Source of the DNA: Setoptus koraiensis
Taxonomy: Eukaryota > Arthropoda
Direction of reading: 5' to 3'
DNA: 64,000 nt
Assembly (NCBI GenBank): GCA_048013815.1
Contig: CM106585.1
Span: 124,001-188,000, forward strand
Shown: one piece after another, positions 11,451 to 24,662 of the stretch
How positions within the stretch are numbered: the first letter of the stretch is position 1
Layout: each line of letters begins with the position of its first letter
Notes under the pieces: generated by a model
What the model saw: only the letters and a program-made list of their open reading frames with translations
Databases searched by the model: none
What the model was told of the DNA's origin: nothing
Position numbers and translations under genes: made by a program

Positions 11451-12858
11451 GGCCCCATGATGCTGCTGCCATGTCACTGTGTTGTGGGTTTGCTTGTTGC
11501 GCAACAGTCAGTTATCCGGCAGATAACTGGCTGATAGAGTGAACAAACTGTAGAAAATAAATGAAGAAAAGGAGCGACAATCGACGACGAGCAATAGCCG
11601 ACAGCACGACAAACAGGACGCGAACAATTGGCGCTCTGGCGCTGATTTTTGTCCGCCACACACAACTCGGTGGTGTGTAGATAACCATAGATCATCGCCT
11701 ACATGATGATTATTATTATTATTGTCAGTGGCTGTAAAAAGTGTACTGATGCAGTGTGATGTAACAGTTGTTAGGCGACGTGTCTGCTGCTTTTTATCTG
11801 TGTTTTATTCGGGATGCGATTGGCAACGTTTCGTTTGTGTGCAAACATTTGCTACTTGCTTGCTTGCCACAAAACCTTGTTGTTCTGCTCGAGAAAAAAC
11901 ACACTCGCTTGCAGAGTCGTGACGCCGACGGTCGAAGAGTCGACAGTCGACAGTCGACAGTCGCAACATGCAAGCCAGCGACAGCCACAACCAACAGCAG
12001 CCAACTTACAGTTACAGTGTCATCGTCGCCAGCCACAATCGCAACATTTGCAATTCCAGATCGCGGAGGAGAAAAAATGAAATAATGAGGCGTCTCATTT
12101 GAAAAATAACAGACACACGGACACACTGACAGGACCTTAATTAATGCTCAATCAATCATTGTTTTGCCGGCTCGTGCCAGTGTGCATGTGTAACTGTTAC
12201 ATATGCAATCGCGATCACATGTATAGTTGTGATATATGCGTTATTGTGCTGGTCGCCACCATTCGCCATCGCAACCGTTCAGTGTGCGACTTCAGTTTCA
12301 AGCCATTGCGGGCTCGTATTCACTCGTAAACTTGTTACAACTCGCCAGTTTTTATCTACAACTTTTTTTTATCATGTCAACTTTACACAATTGATGCTCC
12401 ATTCATAATGATAAGCCATTTATGCAAATTACACCGCGCAACACTGTGTCATGTACTTGTTAGTCGTCGTCGCAATGGCCGTCGCAATCGCCGCAAACTG
12501 TCACATAACTTGTGACTCATAAGCGACGCTAATGAGAAAAGTGTGACTCCCACAACTGACGGTCTTAACAAGCGTGCACTAATTCATCATTATGTGCGCA
12601 TTTACAGTTGCACACTTACATTAATTCGAGGCGCACACCATGGGCACGCCACCTTTTAGCACATGGAACATTGAAACATGTTTTTGGTGCTCGCTGTCGA
12701 CAACTGGCACACGACTCGCAACTATCATTATGCCGTCATCCTCAATCATTAGCGAAACATCAATCTGCGCGCCACTCGCTTGCCACTTTTTACGCACAGC
12801 CGCATGCCAAAATGTGCCACTGCAGTCACTGTGACAAGAACAGCGACAAAGTTTACAG

Positions 12859-12900
12859 TGCCAGAGCGTCGCTAGGTGCGCGCCTAGCGACACTCTGGCA
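12859..12900. repeat. Hairpin with 18-bp arms, one mismatch
   Basis: Arms tgccagagcgtcgctagg (12859-12876) and cctagcgacactctggca (12883-12900) are reverse complements except for one position, around a 6-base loop. A gtgagt splice-donor-like sequence follows 12 bases later on the plus strand. No coding frame explains it. Confidence 0.85.
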
Positions 12901-14345
12901 TCGACAGACACACCGGTGAGTCTAGCAGCGCACGATCAAGCTGGCGCAGAGTGGCAATGGCACAGTGTGTGTGTGTGTGTGCCGACGGTGTCGTTATTAG
13001 TTATCAATTACTGTCATTATTTGCACAAAACGCGTCGTCTAACGGCAATTGTAACGGCCAACGACACGGGACACAACAGAGCGCAACACACTGACAAGAA
13101 AAACACCCACGCACACGAGCACACAAACAAATATGTGATAGAGACAATCAGGTGATGCGTAACGCAAATGGCGCTAATAAAATCATGTTAATGACACATC
13201 AGAGCAGTGAGCAGTGGCCAATGGTCAAGCTGCTCATTGGCTTATGTAACGTTGGTTTGTGTCTGTGCTGTGCACTCTTTATGTCTTGCTCACTTGGTCA
13301 CTATATGGTCTCTAATGGTCGCATATGCACACATTAATTGGCACATAGATTAGACACAGATTATATTGTTTGTTGTTTATACTTTTGCTACCACTGTTGT
13401 GGCACTGTTGCTGTGCCATTGGCTATTGCTGTGCCATTGCTAAGCTATAGTGACATTGCATCACACAGTGTGTTAGAAGGTGACCAACAGATAGAGATCA
13501 TTGTGGCAAGTGGTCAGTGTTTGTCTTGGCACAGAAGAGCACGCTGTGAGCAGTGTAGTGCAGCACAGAACAGATCAAGGCGCCAAGAGGAAAGCAAAAT
13601 GGCTGCATGTTGCGCCACTAGTTACGACAATCATGGGACCAATAGCAGCGACAGTTAGATAGCGAGCGATGGACACATTATTACGTTTGTTATTATGTTA
13701 TCCATGTGCCGTATGTGCTGTGTCCAGTGGAGTCAAGTGAATAGTTAGTTAGTGATCGCGATCATGATATTTGGCCCAAAGAAACTCACAACTGCAAGCC
13801 ACAACTGCAACTGACCAAGGCAACGGAGCAAGGCGACGGAGCAACGAGTCAACTGACAACGATACTCGCCATTAACAAATGGTGTGTCCCAAGTATCAAT
13901 TGCCAGCCATCGCTTTGCATTGTCTATTGTTTGTTGTGTCTGTTGTTGTGTCTGCTGTTGGCTCTGTTGTCATTGCGTCACCGTGAGTTGATAGCAACAA
14001 TGGCGACTGGCAGTTATGCAATTATGTTGTTGTTTAATGTTCATTTGATGTATGTTAATGGTCAATGTTAATGACTTTTGATTTTGGCCATCTCTTTGGC
14101 TTTGAGCCCACACTCATATCACAGCAGCTCGTGTGCTGCAACTGACACAGCAGTGTCACAGAGCTATGAGTCGCGCTCGCCAGCCATTCGGCCAAACACA
14201 AACCAAACCAAAATGCAGCCCACTGATAGCTTGTCAGGCTCACCGTTGTCAGCATCGTCGAGTTCACTAGGTGAGCTCATTCGTGTGATCGGTTTGCTCA
14301 CTTCCGTCACTAGGTGACTTGCGGTTGCTTTGCGCGCCACCTAGT

Positions 14346-14494
14346 CAGTAGTCGGTAGTCGGTAGTCGGTAGTCGGTAGTCGGTAGTCGGTAGTCGGTAG
14401 TCGGTAGTCGGTAGTCGGTAGTCGGTAGTCGGTAGTCGGTAGTCGGTAGTCGGTAGTCGGTAGTCGGTAGTCGGTAGTCGGTAGTCGGTAGTCA
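14346..14494. repeat. (TAGTCGG)n minisatellite, about 21 copies
   Basis: Nearly perfect 7-bp repeats over about 148 bases, ending in decayed copies (agtcaatgg, tcagtggtcagtagtcag). Confidence 0.97.
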
Positions 14495-14979
14495 ATGGTC
14501 AGTGGTCAGTAGTCAGCGGTGGGACAGACGAAATGTGTAAAGATGAAATTCATGATGAGTATCATGGTCGCAAGCAGCCGATTTGTGTCATGTTTTGCAT
14601 TTGTGTCGCATGCCACATCTTGCGAGCGACACGAGCGGCATCGATTGCGGCATTGATGGCGCAAGTTAATTCAATGATTCAATGCAACGTCTCGCAATTA
14701 ACAAGATCGACAAACATTGTTGTTTGCGAGCAGCATGTTGGTTGCACATTTATGCAAATGACGATCGAGAGACCACGATCAAAGATTAAAGTCACTGTGC
14801 GCATCTATCGATCGGCTGCGATGATTGCCAGCCGAATGATTGAATAAGTTTCTAATGGCCATTGGATAATCGATGTGAGCCGCACGAGGCATCGCTAGCA
14901 ACTTGGTGGTGCCAGAGCAAGTGACGCTCTAACGATGCAATCATGTTTGCAAAATATGCGAAATATGCGCAAGAGTTCA

Positions 14980-15100
14980 ACGCTCTCTCTCTCTCTCTCT
15001 CTGTCTCTGTCTCGGCTGTCGTCTCTGGTTCGGCCTGTGGACAGCGACTGACCAGCGACTGACCAGCGACTGACCAGCGACTGGACAGCGACTGGCCAGT
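14980..15100. repeat. (CT)n followed by 11-bp cagcgactgac repeats
   Basis: A CT microsatellite (about 14980-15003), then about five copies of cagcgactgac/cagcgactggc at 15041-15100. Confidence 0.8.
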
Positions 15101-18100
15101 AGTCGCGACTGGTGCCAGCGATGACAAAACGCGATCGATGCGCGGCCATCGATGCAACGACGATAATGACGACGCCTAGTTCAATTATTCGACACTTGCC
15201 ACACTTGATCTGTCAGTGTGTCGCGGTTGCCACACAACATGTGCCAACAGCAGCCGCCAACAACAAGTGCAATATTGTCAATGAATGCACATTATTGGCC
15301 GACTTGTATATGATATCGGCACAATGCTGGCCACTGTGCTGCAAAACAAACCGGTCGCCGGCCATTGATTTGCGCGTGCCGTGCTCGCGCATGTGAGCTT
15401 GTGCTGTGCTGTCGTGCGCGCCTAACGGTCAGTTTTGGTGGGTGATATATGCCAGCCAGCGACGTATGCAAACCAGTGATATGTCTGCAGCATATTTAGC
15501 AGTGTGTGTGTGTGAGTGTTGGGCCGATGACCGATGCGTGGGCGACATTGGCACCAGAAGCGGCAGATGACGCGCCGGCGGCCAGTATTTGCGCGTTTGC
15601 CGACGCTTGCAGCGAGAGCGGTGGCGGTGGCGGCGAGCAGTGAGCTACTAAATAGTAGTTAGCAGTGGACGAAATAGTAAAAAATAGCCGGTTGCTGGTG
15701 GCACGAGTTGTACATGTTGCACGCACACGCTCATTGTTGTATTCAAATGAGTGTGCATCTCATGCGTTACTCGTGCCAGTCTCGTGCAAGCCACTATTAG
15801 CGACACTATTGATAGCATCGCCAATGCTCGCATCACAAATAGATGAATGAACGGACAAACAAATGCAATTTACTGTGAGCAGTGACCACCACCACACCGA
15901 GTGAGCACAGCAAACAACAAAAGGTGACGCAAACGCGCATAAACGAGTAACGCCAGCTGACCATTGGTCAGTGGTGCAGCCGACGCACACTGACTCAGTG
16001 TCACCGAGTGCTGCAGCAGCCCACTCACACTGACAATTGTGAGTGGTGCAGCGGCCCTGCTCGCGCGGCCTGTGCAACAGGCGACAGTGCTGCAAAGTGG
16101 TGCAAATGCAGCAAAGATGCGCTCCTTTTTTCGAGCAACTTGCGGGCTCCGCTTTCGCCCGCCGGCCCGACCTTCACGCACCGTTATACGCGCCGCTATG
16201 CGCCCCGGTGCCGGCTCACTTGCGAGCCGTTTGGTGCCGCAAAACGCACAACTTTGCGAAACTCTACAACTGTGCACCGTCGACCGACACAAGCGCCAAT
16301 GCCGAGCGAAACTCTCGCTGGCCGGTGCAGGGTCACTGCGAATGGTGCATCTGCACCATTAGGCGCGTTGTCCAGTTGCGGGCGCCGCTCGAACACGCCG
16401 GCGCACGCCAGAGTTTATTGACTATTCACGTAAACTGCAAACTGCCAACAGAGAACAAAGGTTTACATAACTCGCCACTGACCCGGCGACACTGCGCACC
16501 GCTGGTCGCACTGGTCCGCATCGCGGGTATCGCGGGTATCGCCGACATCGCCAGCATCGCCGGTACGGCCGGTGATACTCGTGATTGGGCCCGACCAGCG
16601 ACACCGGCGCTAATGGTGGGGCCGGCCGCATCAGCTGTGCGGCGCGACATGGATCATTTTGGAGGAATCATTTCGAGTGATCGATTGTTGGCGAGTAACG
16701 GTGCCCACGCGACTGCTGGCCTGACCATTGACATTGACACAACATCGGCACGTTGACACACAGGCGCAGTTTTAATGTGGCAACGCGCTGGCACAGTGAG
16801 CACTTTTGCACAACACTTTTTCACGCGACCTAGGGCTATTATTGTTTTTCTATCCGACAATATCCAACACTGACCAGCACTGACCAATGCAATCCAATGC
16901 CGCCTAATGCCGTAGACAAACACGCACCGTGGACGGTGTTTATTAGCTAACAGCGCCAGTTTTATTCAAAACTGACCGGTCGCATTTGCGCCATCGTTTG
17001 TTTATTTCGTTTATCTGGCCGCGCGGCCAACAACTGTGTGCAGTCTGTGCCGATGACCACATGAGCGCCATGTGCTCTCATATGTGTATACGCGCGCACA
17101 GTCGAGTAAAAATTGTCACAGTGCTCCGTTATACGTCGCGTTTGTTATAACATCGCTGATTGTTAACGTTGCTTGTTATATCATCGGCCAAACGGTCAAA
17201 TGTGGGCCAGTTAGAGGTCGCTTAGAGGCTCGCGCGCGATTGCGTGGGATGCGGTGCCCCAGTGGCCATTTTTCAACATTTCTGGCCCGTGCTGCCGCTC
17301 GCAATATGCCCACAAAATCAAGCGGCGTGTGCAACTGCTAGCCGCTCGCTTCGCAAAGCCCCTTGTACACAAAGTGTGTGCGAGTGACCGTTAGCGATTG
17401 ATCACTCAGCTGGCTCCGAATCGCCAGCGTCGAACCGCCGGCCGGCGCCAAATTGGCCCAAAATCGCGGGGGTGCCCCGGCCCCACAAACGATGCTATGT
17501 GAACTAACCAGGCAACACGGTGCACGGTTGCGCGCTGTTGTGTAAGTGGACGGCACCATTTGCATAGTCTGTCATAGCTACTCATTACTGTTGATTGGTG
17601 ACCGTTGTTGGTTGCGCAAAAATAGTCTCTCTCTCTGTCTGTCTATCGCCAGTCGTGTGCATGCCGCACATGAGCACGAGCAAACACATGACAATTTTGC
17701 AGCATCGCTAGTGTGCCAAAACTGTCACTGTTCAACAGTGTTGGCGACGGTCAGCAGCGGCCGATAGCCGCGGACCATCCCCGATCGCCCGCAACAGAAT
17801 CCGCCCGGATCGCGCGGATCGACCCGATCGAACGGGACCGGGCGCGCTCGGACGGGACGGCGCCGAGCGGCGTCCGTCACATGCGAAGAGCATGTGAGAG
17901 TGGCAACCAGCAGAGGCGCCCTCCCACGCGCCGCACATTGCGCCGTGATTTGCATCGCGCGTCGCATGATTGTCACACTGACAGCTGCATCATTGGCCGA
18001 CAGCATCACTGGACCATTGCACCGATGCACCAATGGTGCATGGATGGTGCACCGTTGGATGGCCCGGCGGCACACATTGGGCAACAATTGTGTAAAATCA

Positions 18101-19235
18101 CTCAATAACAACATGAGCATAATAATTGCAAATCGCGTGCCGCGTAATCTGATCGCCTCTCTCATTGTCCGTTTTGTATGTTTGTTTGTGCAACTGTCGC
18201 CTGCTGGCCAGAACTGACATTAGTCGTTTTCTGAGCGACTCAGCCTCGCTGAAGTTGGCCCGCGGTGCACGCTGATGCCAGCATCAACAACTAATTGCGC
18301 CTAAAAAGCGCGCCCTTCCGACGATTGTGGCAATTGTTCAAAAGTCGAAATATACACTGTGATATAACAATGTCAAGCTGGCCTCGCCGACCACTCTCAC
18401 TACTGCTCACAAGTCTGTGCGAGTTGTCGGTGTTGTGAGTCGCAATTGTCACTGTTGTTCTGGCGGCAACAGCAGGTTGTGCAGCACGAGTCGCAGTTGC
18501 CACGAGGACGCTTTATAGGCGCGTTGCTCGTGGCGGCACAGTGAAGCCGCTGTTGCCATCATTTTTGCCATTGGCGACCTTGTGACTCTCAAGTTGCGAG
18601 TGGCGCCTAGTCACCAGCGGCCCTATGCTCTGCGCTGTGCTCTGTGCGCGTCTGTGCTAGCAGGGAGCATAGAGCCGATCGGGCCCTCATTGGGCCCACG
18701 GCAGCCCGACCGACTGAGCAGAACGGCTCTGCGCGGCTCGGTCAACAATGCTGTTCGGCACGTTGCGAGGCACGTAATCTAAAGAACAAATACTGCAAAC
18801 GTCTAAACAAACAGTCAGACAGTGAGCGAGTGCGACAGGCGGACGGATTGCGAAAAATTTTGTTTTATCCAATTTTCGTCGCCAGTCGCACAATCGTATT
18901 GAGCCATCGAAGCGGGCCCAATGGCGGCCCCCGAGAATCGTTTCGCCGAGACGCACAACTCAATTGCGATTGGGCGAGCATTGTTCGCGTACAATTGTCG
19001 CGTCAGTCGCAGCTCGTGTGTGTGTTTGCCTCAGCCAATGGGCGCAAGCAATGTTGCGCAAGAGACTGTGGAGCGATATAGAAAAGTTGGCAGCGTGTGC
19101 GAAAAGCTTTTTGTGTAAATATCTGGCGTGTGCGCTCATCTGCTGCCAAACTACTCAAAGAACACTCAATATGTTGTGTCTCATGTCCACTCAAACAGAA
19201 ATTGGCCTGTCTTCGGCGCGCTCTCTGGCGCGTCC

Positions 19236-19332
19236 GAATTCGAGCCGCTTCCCCGAATTCGAGCTCCAATTCTGACTGCATTCGAACTCGAACTGCATTC
19301 GAAGGCCGCTCTGAATTCGAAATTGCCAACCG
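19236..19332. repeat. gaattcgag-rich degenerate repeat
   Basis: Repeated gaattcga(g/a)/cattcgaa(c/g) units at roughly 10-15-bp spacing. Confidence 0.55.
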
Positions 19333-19840
19333 CTCACAACTGGTGCTGTTGTTGCGACGGCAGCCATGGGCGACCATACTGAACTGACCACAGCGCCGCC
19401 AACAGATAAGAGCACGAGTGAAAGTTGAAGAAAATTAGAATACAGTTGCCAGAGTCGCCAGAGTTGCCCCCCCCCCTCGCTTGTTGCAAGAGTTGCCCCC
19501 GTTGCTTATCGCCATCCCCTGCTTGCCGGGCCCAAAGAACGAGCCAAGTTGGCCGAATTTAGAACGCGCGCTGGCTAGAATGTTCTTTGCCCAAAAGAAG
19601 TGAATTGGAAAAACGAGTTGCTGCGCATGCGCTGTCCGGCTCATTTCAGTGCGGGGCCCCATTATAAATTTTAGTTTGACGCTTAGTGAAGCGGAAGCCA
19701 GTAGAGAGAAGAGTGCAGTTAGTTAGGCTGCTCGTGCACACAATCAAACAATTGGTTTGAGAAGGAGAGAGGCAAACTTTTGCAAAGATAACGGTTCAAG
19801 TGTGTGTGTGCATTCTAGACACTCCCAGATACACGAGGCA

Positions 19841-19900
19841 TGCGAATGTTTGAAAAGAATTTCGAATTGGCCGTTGCCAATTCTTTTCCAAACATTCGCA
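19841..19900. ncRNA. Candidate pre-miRNA-like hairpin (unidentified)
   Basis: A 60-base imperfect inverted repeat. The outer 12 bases (tgcgaatgtttg/caaacattcgca) pair perfectly. An A-rich/U-rich part then pairs with one bulge, or alternatively an inner perfect 8-bp stem gaattggc/gccaattc forms with a 4-base loop. Length, bulge and loop fit a miRNA precursor, but no known miRNA sequence was recognised. A simple palindromic repeat is the alternative. Confidence 0.35.
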
Positions 19901-20417
19901 CAACGCAATTCCACGATACAACCAACCAAACTGAATAGAACTAAACTAAACTGTTTCACAATTGTCTAGTCGATTTGTGATGTGCCACTGTCCTATAAAG
20001 GACGCTCACACTGCCAGCAATGCAAAACATTGTTGCTGCCATCGTCGGCCCGAATAGCCGACAACAGACCAGATAAGACTCAAAAAAGAGACCTATAATG
20101 TCATCTTATTCTTATTCTACGTGTGCGTCATAAGAAGATGATATTTCTTTTTTTTTCTTTCTTTCCTATGACTCTCTTTATAGTGGCGGTTGTGCAATAC
20201 AACTATTATAGGTTCAGTTTTTTGTTGGTTGCGCACTTTTTTTTTCGTTGTTCGTGTGGCACCACAAGCAACCGGAAGTTGCGCTATCGTTGCGTGCTTT
20301 GTCTATTGGATAGAGTGGTGCAAGTGGCCGATTCAATTTGTCGTTCGATCTGTCTACATGATACAACAACCAATCGACGACTGTTCACGCTTGGCAATAT
20401 CCCTTTTTTCCCCATCC

Positions 20418-20488
20418 AATAATACGTAATATTATGTAATATTACGTAACATCACCTAATATCACCTAATATCACGTAATATTATGTG
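20418..20488. repeat. 10-bp taatatcacg tandem repeat
   Basis: About seven diverged copies of taatattacg/taatatcacc, themselves partly palindromic. Confidence 0.75.
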
Positions 20489-22110
20489 TGAATTGTGGGT
20501 TTGCGCATGGAGTGATAGGCGCGTATTTTGCTGCTCATTTAGTCGATGCCGGCTTGTTGTTTGCGCCGCTGATGAACGCACATCGCTAATTGAGTTGTTG
20601 CACTTGGTTGTTGTGGGCAACATTTGTTTGCGGGTGTCACGTTTTGTGGTGTTGCAATAGCTCTGGCTATAACTCTGGTCTGTCGACAACAAATTGTAGT
20701 TGTGCGTGCGCTCGATTTGCTCTATTTACGTCTGACGTGCGATAGCTAACGATTTGTGGTTACGTCATTGACGCAAAACGCGTGTGTGTGTGTGTGTTAT
20801 GTAACTCTCGTTGTGCGTGGGTGTCGAGCAAACGGGCAGCAAAAAGCAAACGATAATGATGAGCTAAACATCGTGACACGATGATTGAGCATGGCTGGTG
20901 TGGCCCGATTAACAAGGCGCCGTTACGCCAAACAGTTGACGAGAAAGCGAGCAGCGGGTCTCTCGCTCGGCTTGACCACTGTCATTAATCAAGCACTGCA
21001 AACGTCATCAAGTCACTCACCGCTCGCTGCTCACTGCTGCTGTCCAAAGACTGTCCACACGCTAATTGGAGCACTTTGCATTGCGCGTCAACAACGAGTT
21101 ACCTTGTTGCGTAACTGCTGACGCTGTTGTCAACTGTGCTCAATTGGTGTCGAGCCAACCTTGGCTTGCAACAACAAATTGATTAATGCGATTCATTATG
21201 CAACTGTTGTGCTGCAACCATCAGTGCACCTCTGGGCCCTCGACTGCTCAATGGCGTGACACTGGCGCGCACAGAGTCTCGCAAGTCGCAATCAATCCAT
21301 CACGAAACGGTCGCTCATTTATCATCGTTACGCAATCGCGTTCGCTTGCGTAACTCATTGTTTTGACGCCTATATGCGCGTTATGTCTGGCAGTCGGTGC
21401 AGCTATTGCCATGGCAGCAGTTTGACACAAATCATGTGATTGGCACTGTCATTTGGCTCATTTCGAGCCTGTCTGCCAAATGTCATCAGCGTCTTGTCAG
21501 CTGATGAGGGCGCCTATGACACCATTATGTGCACGTACTATACAATGCACAGTATGCATGAGCAATAACGGTCGCTGTTATCGATGATTACTTTGTCACC
21601 CGCTGCTCACGCAGCGCGTGCACAAGCCGCTGCACGCACCGCACACTTGCACAGACTCGGCTTGCCGTTTAGACACGCGCGCCCGTTTGCGTGTCTGTGT
21701 CAAACCATCTAGCCATTATATGTGCACAGTATTTATATAAACACTGGCCGGACTGCACATTCACATTGCACGGCCAATGGGGCACATTGGGCACATTAAA
21801 ACCGCACAACACGCGCCACTTGGCCCGGCTTAACTGGCTCCCACAGGCTCGGCATCGCTAAGCCTGGCGTCATTTGCGTCAGATGCGAAAGGGTATACCC
21901 AGTGCCCTCATAGCCAAATTAGGCAGACAGTGCGGGCAGCGCGAGCAGGTATCGAGGGTGGCGCAGCAAAGATGACTCAATTTGGCACGTGGCGGCCACT
22001 TGGCACAGTGCGCCGGTTCAACTGAAACTGTCAGGCATGATCAATAATATTTGGTCTTGTTTCATTACGTTCATTTGTTTCATTGTTGGGCAATGATTGT
22101 CGCCGTTTGC

Positions 22111-22167
22111 GACATTGATGGTTGCGACAACAACGGTTATTGTGTTGTTGTCGCAACCATCAATGTC
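22111..22167. repeat. Perfect 24-bp inverted repeat (hairpin)
   Basis: The arm 22111-22134 is the exact reverse complement of 22144-22167, around a 9-base loop. The arm begins gacattgatggttgcg and ends acaacaac. An exact 24-bp match at this spacing is not expected by chance. It could be a foldback element remnant, a hairpin RNA gene or a cruciform-forming site. Confidence 0.95.
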
Positions 22168-22922
22168 AATGGCAGCGCAAGAATGTTTAACCCGACCAAA
22201 AATGTGTCACGTACGCTGGAGCAATGAACCAAAACTCGACCAGTTGTCAGATCGGGCGCACATTTGGAGAGTGGCGCGAGCCGCCCACGCTTCTGTTGTC
22301 GTCCGGTTGTTGATGCGGGCTGGCGCTGGCAAAATGCAAACTTGAGCACGCACAATATATGATGCGTCGTTGGTGATGCACACGATGATGAGCGCGATGC
22401 TGCCCACCACCGCCGACCAAAGTGACCAAAGTGGCCCAAGTGACCAAAGTGACCAAAATGAGCGGACTGGCCCGGCTGCAGCGGCCGCCAGTTTGGGGCG
22501 CCCTCACAATTGATAATTTTGGCGATTTTGGCAATTGTGGCCTCTGTCGCGGCGTCCTGTGCCGGCCGGTTGAGCGTGGCCGGCTGAACGGGGCCTGCTG
22601 AAGGCGGCCGGTCGACAGTGGCCGGTCGACAGTGGCCAGTTGGAACGTGGCAGACGAAAGTGGCAACTTTCTCTTTTCTCGATCGGACAGATTGCATTTG
22701 TTTGAAAGCTGCCACTGTCACCAGCTCCGGCTGCACCGCTCGTCGGGCGCACAGTTCACGCCGCTTCGAATTGGAAGCGGCTCGAACGCGAATCGGCAGG
22801 CCCAATTCGAGCGGCGGCCACCGCTGGCCGGCGCGCAGTGAGAGTGAAAGGCTTCGATTCGGCCAATTCGGCCGATTTGGGACGGGCGCGCGTGTTCATT
22901 GAACTCTTATATTGGCCGGCAA

Positions 22923-22968
22923 AACAACAACAACAACAACAACAGCAACAACAACAGCAGCAACAGCG
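22923..22968 (+). repeat. CAA/CAG microsatellite
   Basis: (CAA)n with interspersed CAG, about 45 bases. Confidence 0.85.
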
Positions 22969-24201
22969 GCGCCTACTTGTGTATTTGTATATCTGTGCGT
23001 CTGTGTGTCCGTGCCGGGCAGTGTCGCGTCACTGAAGAGTTCGCCGGGCCCCGCTGGGCCCCGCTCGGGCCGCATCACTGGGCGACGCGGGCACCGGTAG
23101 TGACCGGTGCAGCGCCGCACGCGTCCATATAGGCACCGGTTTCCGTGTGCGATGCGGCCGTGTCGGGCTGTCGCGATATTGCGATACCGCGATATTTGCA
23201 CGTAGCCGGCTCGAGCATCGGCGCAATGTTTGCGTGTTGCGAAAGCTGCAAATGTTTGAAATGTCGCAAGCGTCGCACCAGCGTGATGCGATAACCGATA
23301 TATGCAAATATATGGCGAATGAGTGGCGGATATATCGCCAATATGCGCGTACATGTACGCGTGTCGACAACTGCAATGTCGGGCGCAATGTCGCGGCCGG
23401 ATGACGGGCGCGCAAACAAAATGATTGCCCGTCTCGCATCTAACTGGTTGCGGCGATCCCGCTGTCGGGCCAGCGTCGGCCCACTGTCGGCCGCACCGTG
23501 GGCCCAGCGTCGGCCGCGCTGCTGGGAATCCCAATTAAGGCGCCACGCCCGACTTGCGCCAAGGGTCAGCAGCCGGTGCCGGCCCGTGGGTGCGCTGGTG
23601 CCCGGCGAGCACAATGCCGCTCGCGGGCTATTTGCGGCCATCGGTTGTTTGCTGGCCGTGGCCGGTTTGCACGCACACAGCGAACAGGCCCAGCGAAATC
23701 ACAATCGGCGATCATCACTTTCACCGTTCATTGGACAGCGCCGGGCAGTAGAAAGTTTCCACTGGAAACACATTTGCATATTTACACATTTGGCAGCATC
23801 AATGTGTTTGAGACAGAGTTTGACAAAATTTAACAAAATTTTCATCTCTTGTTGGCCGCAACGAGATGCAGTGTCGCGCAGCAGAAGGATTTAGCTGTTA
23901 GATTGGTGCGTGGCCAGAGTTACTTTTTAGCCGGGCCAATGACCTGGTCACTTTTGTTTCTTTGCAATTGTGAGCCAGCTCGTGTTGTGCTGCACGTACA
24001 AACAACGGCAACACGCGCAAATAATCAATAATCGGCAGACAATGTTTAGTTTTAGCAAAGGTATATAAAGTTTGTGCGAAGGGATTGTTTTGGCTGCATG
24101 CGCTTATAATTTGCGCCGGCCGAGCCTCGCACTTTGCGCCGGCCATGGCTCGCAGTTTATCGCTGCAGCTATTTATGCTTAGAAGCAAAATATAATGCGG
24201 C

Positions 24202-24287
24202 TATCTGGTCATCGTCGCATTTATGGCCGGCCCAACGAGACGCGCCGAACGCGCCGAGAGGCGGCCAGCGGACGCGATGACCAGATA
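24202..24287. repeat. 86-base hairpin with 13-bp perfect terminal arms
   Basis: tatctggtcatcg at 24202-24214 and cgatgaccagata at 24275-24287 are exact reverse complements. Inside, tggccg and cggcca can extend the stem. Confidence 0.75.
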
Positions 24288-24589
24288 CGATCGAGCATCG
24301 CGTTGTGTACCTGCTGATGGTGACAATAATTAATGATCACGCTCAACGTGTCACATTCAATATCGGCACAGTGGACAGTCCGCCGGCCGGCTCGACGGAC
24401 AGCGACACGCCACTTAAGAGGACAAGTTTGCAGTTTTGCGCGCAAATCTCTGGCATCTTTTTCACATTTTGTGGCACCTAAAACGTCGCTCTGGCCACAT
24501 CGTTCGGGCAGCGTCGCGCTCGCCGCTGTCATGTTTTGTCGGCGCTCCGGCGCTCATTGGCACCAATTTGGGCTTTTCACAAAAATACA

Positions 24590-24662
24590 AACATAAACAA
24601 ACACGTATAAATATATAAACGCATAAACATATAGACACATAGACATATAAACATATAAACAA
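24590..24662. repeat. acataaacaaac-type 9-10-bp repeats
   Basis: Serial acataaacatatagacacat-like units; AT-rich island inside GC-rich DNA. Confidence 0.65.

Noticed and set aside
14346-14494. CRISPR-like or telomeric array
   Set aside because: Seven-base units without spacers; a plain minisatellite in a eukaryotic context, and not TTAGG.
16043-16756. 237-codon plus-strand open frame in the left desert
   Set aside because: Shifting Cys/Arg/Ala-rich composition, long frames on other strands over the same bases, and tandem IAGIADIAS-type runs from a 9-10-bp repeat; typical of GC-rich noncoding DNA.
22896-23641. Overlapping 188- and 212-codon minus-strand frames
   Set aside because: Two long frames on the same strand plus several opposite, all Arg/Ala/His-rich; GC-rich noncoding.
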